Assembly: GCA_937896225.1 (NCBI GenBank)
Contig: CALBMZ010000082.1
Coordinates: 1-48,767 of the forward strand
Direction: 5' to 3'
Source: an uncultured Alcaligenaceae bacterium
Lineage (GTDB): Bacteria; Pseudomonadota; Gammaproteobacteria; Burkholderiales; Burkholderiaceae_B
DNA: 48,767 bases
Made by a program: the position numbers and the translations under genes
Shown here: positions 43,918 through 48,767 of the stretch, in pieces
Numbering within the stretch: the stretch's first letter is position 1
How the letters are laid out: the number at the start of each line of letters is the position of its first letter
Notes under the pieces: generated by a model
Databases searched by the model: none
What the model saw: the letters and a program-made list of their open reading frames with translations, nothing else
Told to the model about the DNA's origin: nothing

Positions 43918-44541
43918 ATGCAAAGAAAAAGTACACGGGTACTTGATTCATCAGCCTTTGTGCTGCACACCACGCCTTGGCGTGAAACCTCATTATTAGT
44001 GAAAGTATTTAGTCGAGAACACGGCATATTATTAATGGCTGCAAAAGGGGCAAAGCGGCCCTATTCAGGCTTACGAGCAGTGTTATCCGTGTTTCAACCC
44101 GTGCAGCTTTCTTGGGCAGGTCGTAATGAGGTTCGAACACTGACGCGTGCCGAATCAGTGGGTGCCCTCAATATTGCGGGTCAAGCACTGATGTCTTGTT
44201 GGTACATGAATGAGTTATTACTGAAGTCTTTACTTCGCGAAGACCCTCACCCGCATCTTTTTGATGCGTATGATGACGCATTAAGACAGTTGGCAGCAGG
44301 GGCAACCCCTAATCCAGTTCTTAGACGTTTTGAATGGCTATTTTTGCAAGAAACAGGGTACGGCGCTGATCAACCCATGCCAGACTTTGATGACCCCATT
44401 CAAGCGTCGAAGGCCAAACTATTGCTCAGACGTCGAATTGTTGAGCATTTTGAGCTCAACAGGTTAACAACGCGTGATGTGATGCAAAGCTTGCAGCCTT
44501 ATGCCTCGAACCGATCGAGCACTGTGATCAGTATTGAGTAG
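43918..44541 (+). CDS. recO: DNA repair protein RecO (short form)
   Basis: A 207-aa recombination mediator that loads RecA with RecR at gaps. The OB-fold N-terminus is VLDSSAFVLHTTPWRETSLLVKVFSREHGILLMAAKGAKRP, family-typical. The helical C-domain is shorter than usual: after FEWLFLQETGYGAD the segment that in most relatives carries the (Y)xxxxG insert is reduced to about ten residues before the last helices (KLLLRRRIVEHFELNRLTTRDVMQSL). The frame is open and ends cleanly, so it is a compact form and not an obvious frameshift. It is the last gene of the unit. Confidence 0.88.
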   Translation: MQRKSTRVLDSSAFVLHTTPWRETSLLVKVFSREHGILLMAAKGAKRPYSGLRAVLSVFQPVQLSWAGRNEVRTLTRAESVGALNIAGQALMSCWYMNELLLKSLLREDPHPHLFDAYDDALRQLAAGATPNPVLRRFEWLFLQETGYGADQPMPDFDDPIQASKAKLLLRRRIVEHFELNRLTTRDVMQSLQPYASNRSSTVISIE

Positions 44542-44552
44542 ACTTACAAGGC

Positions 44553-44573
44553 AAAAAAACCCACCAAGGTGGG
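44553..44573 (-). terminator. Terminator of the Bax-inhibitor-family gene
   Basis: On the minus strand CCCAC, loop CTTG, GTGGG is followed directly by seven T residues (44559-44553). It lies 24 bp after the stop of the membrane-protein gene and 11 bp after the convergent recO stop. On the plus strand the hairpin has no T-run, so it serves mainly the minus-strand gene. Confidence 0.82.
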
Positions 44574-44597
44574 CTAAAAATTGATTAGCTTATGAAT

Positions 44598-45302
44598 TTA
44601 GTCGCGGCTACCACCAAAAATACCTAATAGCGCTAACAAGTTTACAAAAACGTTGTAGACATCTAGGTAAATAGCAAGGGTGGCGCTAATGTAATTGGTC
44701 TCGCCACCATTCATGACGCGTTGTAAGTCAACTAGCATGAAAGCTGAAAATATAAAAATAGCAAGAACTGAAATAGTGAGCATCAAAGCGGGTAACTGAA
44801 AGAAAATGTTACCTACTGCAGCGACTAAAATCACGATGACGCCCATAAATAACCATTTCTGCATGCCACCTAAATCACGCTTAAGCGTACTGGCCAAAGA
44901 TGCCATAGCGGTAAACACAACCGCGGTGCCACCAAATGCCATCATGACCAGTTGTGTGCCGTTGCTCATGCCTAAAACAAAACCAAGCATGCGAGAAAGC
45001 ATGATGCCCATGAAAAATGTAAAGAGCAACAATAAGCCAACACCTGCTGAACTTTCTTTATTTTTCTCAATGGCATACATAAGGCCAAAAGCGCCAACTA
45101 AAAAGATCATGATGGTGATGCCTGGGCTGGCATTCATAAACTGATTGAGGCCAGAATAAAGGCCAACAGCTGCGCCCAATACGGTCGGTATTAATGAAAC
45201 CGCTAACAACCAGTAGGTGTTGCGCAACACCTGATTGCGTGCAACTTGAGTGGTTGACCCGGCATAATCTGTGCGGGGCAGTGGTGAACGGTAATCGCTC
45301 AT
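44598..45302 (-). CDS. Bax inhibitor-1/YccA-family membrane protein
   Basis: A 234-aa inner-membrane protein with seven hydrophobic helices. The family signature region includes NTYWLLAVSLIPTVLGAAVG, then FMGIMLSRMLGFVLG, and the end NYISATLAIYLDVYNVFVNLLALLGIFGG with the conserved aspartate pair region. Relatives YccA/YbhL affect FtsH proteolysis and ion leak; the precise role is not settled. A possible sigma-E promoter lies upstream, matching a membrane-stress role. Monocistronic. Confidence 0.92.
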   Translation of the reverse strand: MSDYRSPLPRTDYAGSTTQVARNQVLRNTYWLLAVSLIPTVLGAAVGLYSGLNQFMNASPGITIMIFLVGAFGLMYAIEKNKESSAGVGLLLLFTFFMGIMLSRMLGFVLGMSNGTQLVMMAFGGTAVVFTAMASLASTLKRDLGGMQKWLFMGVIVILVAAVGNIFFQLPALMLTISVLAIFIFSAFMLVDLQRVMNGGETNYISATLAIYLDVYNVFVNLLALLGIFGGSRD

Positions 45303-45350
45303 GGCGTTACTCCCAAAATCTGAAAAGGCAAAATTGCCTAAATTACCTGA

Positions 45351-45379
45351 TATGACTGTTAATGTTACTGGAAAGTTCC
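45351..45379 (-). promoter_or_regulatory. Possible sigma-E-type promoter of the Bax-inhibitor gene
   Basis: On the minus strand GGAACTT (45379-45373) is followed after 17 bp by TCATA (45355-45351). The -35 box is the full sigma-E consensus; the -10 box and spacing are one step from ideal. The leader to the ATG at 45302 would be about 40 nt. Confidence 0.42.
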
Positions 45380-45444
45380 TGTATTGAACACTTTTTTAGC
45401 CTTTTAGTTGTAGGTTTTAAGTTGAAGAATTTAAGTCGCACGTT

Positions 45445-45900
45445 TTATGGGGTTGGCTTGAGTGAGTGCGCTTGAACCGTAAACCCTTGTGACTTATATT
45501 TTACCCATCTAACTCTTGCATGTTCTATATCAATAGGGTCTTCGCTAACAATTTCAAGTATGCGTTCAATAGGGTTAATTTGTTCTGGGCAAATATCTTC
45601 AATATTGAGTAACCATAGTTTTTCAGTTTGTAAGTGTTTGGCAAGCGGTAGGCTTTGAGCATGGCAAGTTAGAACATGGCTTGGCGGTTGTTGGGCTGTT
45701 TCAGTAGTAAGCTCGTAAAAGGGCATGAAATCAGTCCCTTCTTGTGCCGACCAAAAGGCATCTTCGAATTTTTTGAAATGTTCAAGCGAAGCCCAGAAGA
45801 CCAAAACCGTGCCTCCTAGTGCTACACGTTTTAAGCAGGTGCTAGAAGCCTGCTTAAAACGATTGCTTGCACCAAAGGCAAAGTCAACCCGAACTGTCAT
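45445..45900 (-). CDS. holC: DNA polymerase III chi subunit
   Basis: A 151-aa clamp-loader accessory protein that links the replisome to single-strand-binding protein. It begins MTVRVDFAFGASNRFKQASSTCLK and has VALGGTVLVFWAS and the C-terminal RWVKYKSQGFTVQAH; all fit the family, though conservation is low. I use the ATG at 45900; a longer reading into pepA has no family support. The ATG overlaps the pepA stop as ATGA. The order pepA-holC is classic. Confidence 0.92.
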   Translation of the reverse strand: MTVRVDFAFGASNRFKQASSTCLKRVALGGTVLVFWASLEHFKKFEDAFWSAQEGTDFMPFYELTTETAQQPPSHVLTCHAQSLPLAKHLQTEKLWLLNIEDICPEQINPIERILEIVSEDPIDIEHARVRWVKYKSQGFTVQAHSLKPTP

Positions 45901-47510
45901 GCCGATCGTTGTTGGGCTTGATTGATGAGGTATTGAGTCAGTAAGGGTACAGGCCGACCTGTCGAACCCTTGTCTTTCCCCCCTCGCCAAGCCACACCTG
46001 CAATATCTAAATGTGCCCAAGGGTATTTTTTGGCAAACCTTGATAAAAAGCAAGCTGCAGTGACAGCGCCCGCAGGCGGCCCACCAATGTTTGCCAAATC
46101 TGCAAAATTAGATTTCAACTGTTCGTGATAAGGTTCGTCTAGGGGCATGCGCCAAGTTGGGTCTTGAGATTGCTTGCCGGCATCTTGCAATTGATGCGCC
46201 AGCTCGTCGTGACTTGAAAATAAACCACTGTTAACGCCCCCTAATGCCACGACGCAAGCACCAGTTAATGTGGCAATGTCAATGACAGCTGATGGCTTGA
46301 ATCGCTCGGCATAAGTTAGGGCGTCACATAAAACCAAGCGGCCCTCTGCATCTGTATTTAAAATCTCAATCGTTAAGCCAGACATACTGGTTACCACATC
46401 ACCAGGCTTGTTGGCCCGGCCGTTGGGCATATTTTCGCACGCTGGAATGAGGCCTACAACTTCGATGGGTAAGTTGAGTTCAGCTAACGCTTGAAATGTA
46501 CCCATCACGCTCGCTGCACCACACATGTCGTACTTCATTTCGTCCATCGTGGCAGCAGGCTTAATTGAAATGCCACCCGAGTCGAAAGTAATACCTTTAC
46601 CCACTAAAACAATTGGGCCGGTTGCAGAATCATTGACCTGTAAGGCGTTTTTAACCGATGTCTTAACATTCAATTTAGACGATGTTTTGGTTGATTGTGC
46701 AGTTTTTTGGGTTGATGCTTTTGATGAATGTTTAAAATCGGTACCGGTGTAGTGCATCACAATAAATCGCAAAGGTTCATCGGAACCGCGCGCTACCGAT
46801 AAAAATGAACCCATCTTGAGCGCTTCAACCTGTTTGCGTTCAAGAATAGAGGTTTTAATGGTTTTAAATTTACGTGCTAATAGTTTGGCCTCATTAGCAA
46901 GGTAGGTTGGTGTGCAAATGTTGCCAGGTAAGTTCCCTAGCTCTTGCGCTACTGACATGCCGTTACCAATTGCTTGCCCTTGTTTAAGACCTAACTTTGC
47001 GGCTTCTTCATCAGATTTCGCCGTGATTAATTGGAACTGTTTAAGTTTTGGGGTGTTATCGTTTGACTGAGTGCTTAGCGTTGCGCTGTAACGGTATAAG
47101 CTTTGCGTCATGGCCTGAGCACTTAAAAGCGCGCGTTCTTGAGCAGAGCTTGCGTCATGTGTCATTTCTAATGATAAGGTACTTGCAGCATCGGTTACAT
47201 TGATGGCGTGACATTGCTTTGCAAAAGCAGTTTGTGCTTTAAAAAGGGCCTGTGATGAGTAGACCTCTGGTTTACCGAGGCCAACCATGACAACACGACT
47301 GGCCTTAATGCCCTTTAAAGAACGCAAAACCAGTAATTCGCCAAGCTTGCCACTAAACTCTGAGGTCAACGTTTCGCGTAAAGCGCCGTCGCTTGACTGG
47401 TTAATCACATCGGCGGCTGGCGTTAAGCTACCATCGCTGTAAACGCCAACTGCTAATGCAGCTGTTTTGATTTGATGAAAAGAGGTTGTGCTGTGTGTGC
47501 TAAATTGCAT
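45897..47510 (-). CDS. pepA: Leucyl aminopeptidase
   Basis: A 537-aa M17 zinc/manganese aminopeptidase. The catalytic domain has VGKGITFDSGGISIKPA with the metal-binding Lys and Asp, and NTDAEGRLVLCDAL with the second metal set and the catalytic Arg. The N-terminal macro-like domain is normal to about residue 255. Between it and the catalytic domain lies a Ser/Thr/Lys-rich insert of about 35-40 residues (roughly 259-297) not usual in the family, which explains the extra length. Cleaves N-terminal residues of peptides; E. coli PepA also binds DNA. Divergent from lptF. Confidence 0.96.
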   Translation of the reverse strand: MQFSTHSTTSFHQIKTAALAVGVYSDGSLTPAADVINQSSDGALRETLTSEFSGKLGELLVLRSLKGIKASRVVMVGLGKPEVYSSQALFKAQTAFAKQCHAINVTDAASTLSLEMTHDASSAQERALLSAQAMTQSLYRYSATLSTQSNDNTPKLKQFQLITAKSDEEAAKLGLKQGQAIGNGMSVAQELGNLPGNICTPTYLANEAKLLARKFKTIKTSILERKQVEALKMGSFLSVARGSDEPLRFIVMHYTGTDFKHSSKASTQKTAQSTKTSSKLNVKTSVKNALQVNDSATGPIVLVGKGITFDSGGISIKPAATMDEMKYDMCGAASVMGTFQALAELNLPIEVVGLIPACENMPNGRANKPGDVVTSMSGLTIEILNTDAEGRLVLCDALTYAERFKPSAVIDIATLTGACVVALGGVNSGLFSSHDELAHQLQDAGKQSQDPTWRMPLDEPYHEQLKSNFADLANIGGPPAGAVTAACFLSRFAKKYPWAHLDIAGVAWRGGKDKGSTGRPVPLLTQYLINQAQQRSA

Positions 47511-47580
47511 ATCAATTACCCGTTAGAGAGTTTAAGAAGCATGTTGCTTTTCCACAATTATCCCGCATTTACAACATAGC

Positions 47581-48708
47581 ATGTCACTTTTCAAACGAGC
47601 CGTTGTATCAGAGGCCACTAGCCACGCCAGCGTCGTATTTTCGACTTTGTTGGTCGTGTGGTTAAGTGTGGTCTTAGTGCGGCTCTTAGGTGAGGCCGCA
47701 GCGGGTCGTATTGGTGCCGATGTTGTGGTGGGTTTGGCTGCATTCACAACTATAGCGGCATTGCCAACCGTCATGGCCGTATCTGTTTTTATCGGTGTGC
47801 TGACGACTGTTTCTCGAAGTTATCGCGAATCTGAAATGGTTGTTTGGTTTTCAAGTGGTTTGTCACTTGCCCAATGGGTGTCACCCATTTTACGATTAGC
47901 CTTACCCGCCGCTGCAGTGGTGGCCGGCCTAACATTGTTTGCTTCGCCTTGGGCTCAGCGCCAAATTGAAGATTACCGAGCACGCTTTGAATTGCGCTCT
48001 GACATATCGCGTATTTCAACCGGTCAATTTTTAGAACTCGATTCAGGTAATCGTGTCGTGTTTGTTGAGCCTTCACCTGACAACCCAGACGAACTGGGTC
48101 AGGTTTTTGTGCGGTTAGTTGAGCCCAACTGGTTATCGTTGGTAACCGCCTCTTCAGCAAGCACTGAAATCGCTCAAAATGGTGATCGGTTTTTGGTACT
48201 AGGCGAAGGTGCACGTTATGATATTAAGCCTGGTGAGAAAACGGCCCGCGTCTCAACATTTGATGCGTTTGGTGTCAGGCTTGAGTCAAAAGGGGGTGCG
48301 AAAAGCCTAGCTGATGCTCGTAAACGTGCACTCAATAATAATAAAGCTCGTCCAATTGAACTGTTGCTCAGTGACGATACGCCACACGCGAAAGGGCAAA
48401 TTATGTGGCGATTAGCCATACCTTTAGCAACCATCAATTTAGCGCTTTTAGCCATTCCTCTTGGTGCAGTCAACCCACGTGTTGGAAGGTCGTTTGATTT
48501 GCTTATTGCAGGTTTAATTGCCTTACTCTATATGAATCTAATTAATGCCTCGCATGGTTGGATCAATAACCAAGTTTTACCTTTTGACTTGGGGGTTTGG
48601 GCTGTACACGCCATTTTCTTAAGTTTGACGGTTTTATTAATGTGGCATCGATTGCGTGTTCGGAAACCTAAATCGCCTAAATCGGCTTCTTTAATAGTGA
48701 AAACTTAA
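47581..48708 (+). CDS. lptF: LPS export permease LptF
   Basis: A 375-aa subunit of the LptB2FG transporter that extracts lipopolysaccharide from the inner membrane. Six hydrophobic helices flank a periplasmic beta-jellyroll domain (about 135-260). Start SLFKRAVVSEATSHASVVFSTLLVVWLSVVLVRLLGEAA and the segment LAIPLGAVNPRVGRSFDLLIA are family hallmarks. LptF rather than LptG is indicated by the pepA-divergent location. lptG would be expected next, but only 59 bases remain. Confidence 0.95.
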   Translation: MSLFKRAVVSEATSHASVVFSTLLVVWLSVVLVRLLGEAAAGRIGADVVVGLAAFTTIAALPTVMAVSVFIGVLTTVSRSYRESEMVVWFSSGLSLAQWVSPILRLALPAAAVVAGLTLFASPWAQRQIEDYRARFELRSDISRISTGQFLELDSGNRVVFVEPSPDNPDELGQVFVRLVEPNWLSLVTASSASTEIAQNGDRFLVLGEGARYDIKPGEKTARVSTFDAFGVRLESKGGAKSLADARKRALNNNKARPIELLLSDDTPHAKGQIMWRLAIPLATINLALLAIPLGAVNPRVGRSFDLLIAGLIALLYMNLINASHGWINNQVLPFDLGVWAVHAIFLSLTVLLMWHRLRVRKPKSPKSASLIVKT

Positions 48709-48767
48709 TCTAAATTTCTATATATTATTTATCTTTGTTTTTTAACGTTCTATATAACTTATAATTT
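48709..48767. other. Very AT-rich tail of the window
   Basis: The last 59 bases are nearly all A and T, with no ORF and no hairpin terminator. They do not contain the start of lptG, which often overlaps lptF in relatives. Confidence 0.6.

Noticed and set aside
45326-45342. AGGCAA/TTGCCT inverted repeat in the leader of the Bax-inhibitor gene as a terminator or riboswitch
   Set aside because: The stem is six pairs with almost no loop and nothing else supports it.
45901-46053. 51-codon upstream extension of holC
   Set aside because: The added residues are out-of-frame pepA sequence without family likeness; the ATG at 45900 gives the standard HolC start and an ATGA overlap with pepA.

Overview
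The window reads as chromosomal DNA of a moderately AT-rich betaproteobacterium, most likely order Burkholderiales. The reasons are gene order and gene content: yceD-rpmF-plsX-fabH-fabD-fabG-acpP-fabF running into rpoE-rseA-rseB-degQ/mucD and lepA-lepB-rnc-era-recO; divergent rne/rluC; trpB-trpA-accD; a stand-alone RnfB-type ferredoxin beside nth; a Cys-type intracellular PHB depolymerase; and fdxA-fpr. I place it by recognising protein families and synteny, not by a database search. I see no tRNA, rRNA, CRISPR array, prophage, insertion sequence or clear pseudogene.

Layout. 1-7.6 kb is the accessory-looking part. It holds an 11-bp tandem repeat; a minus-strand light-repair cassette (a 47-aa DUF2256 zinc-ribbon protein, DASH-type cryptochrome/photolyase, FeS-type (6-4) photolyase, DUF2237); a divergent SbtA-type bicarbonate permease with its PII-like partner SbtB; and a minus-strand sulfur unit (periplasmic double rhodanese, YeeE/YedE transporter, 55-aa membrane-anchored small ORF). 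7.6-13.8 kb, minus strand: malate synthase G; phaZ-rnfB-nth; fdxA-fpr. 13.9-20.9 kb, plus strand: pncB, a RidA homologue, relA, trpB-trpA-accD, ending in a strong terminator shared with rne. 20.9-24.4 kb: rne with a long structured leader. 24.4-28.4 kb: rluC, a HAD phosphatase, msrP-msrQ, and an RsmI-like methyltransferase convergent with and overlapping msrQ. 28.4-44.5 kb, plus strand: fatty-acid/phospholipid synthesis, the sigma-E envelope-stress operon, then translation, secretion and RNA-processing genes. 44.6-47.5 kb, minus strand: Bax-inhibitor-1 family protein, then pepA-holC. 47.6-48.7 kb: lptF, ending 59 bases before the window ends.

How it works together. DASH and FeS-BCP photolyases plus MsrPQ suggest exposure to sunlight and oxidants, as in surface water. 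SbtAB suggests bicarbonate capture for anaplerosis or carboxylation, although no carbon-fixation gene is present here. The rpoE-rseA-rseB-degQ unit encodes an envelope-stress sigma factor and its control circuit. A near-consensus sigma-E promoter (GAACTT, 16 bp, TCAAA) upstream of msrPQ, and a weaker one upstream of the Bax-inhibitor gene, suggest that local targets belong to its regulon.

Most of the window is conserved housekeeping DNA. The parts most worth a second look are the photolyase/DUF2256/DUF2237 cassette facing sbtAB, the rhodanese-YeeE-small-protein unit, the sigma-E promoter at msrPQ, and structured RNA candidates upstream of rne and between acpP and fabF.
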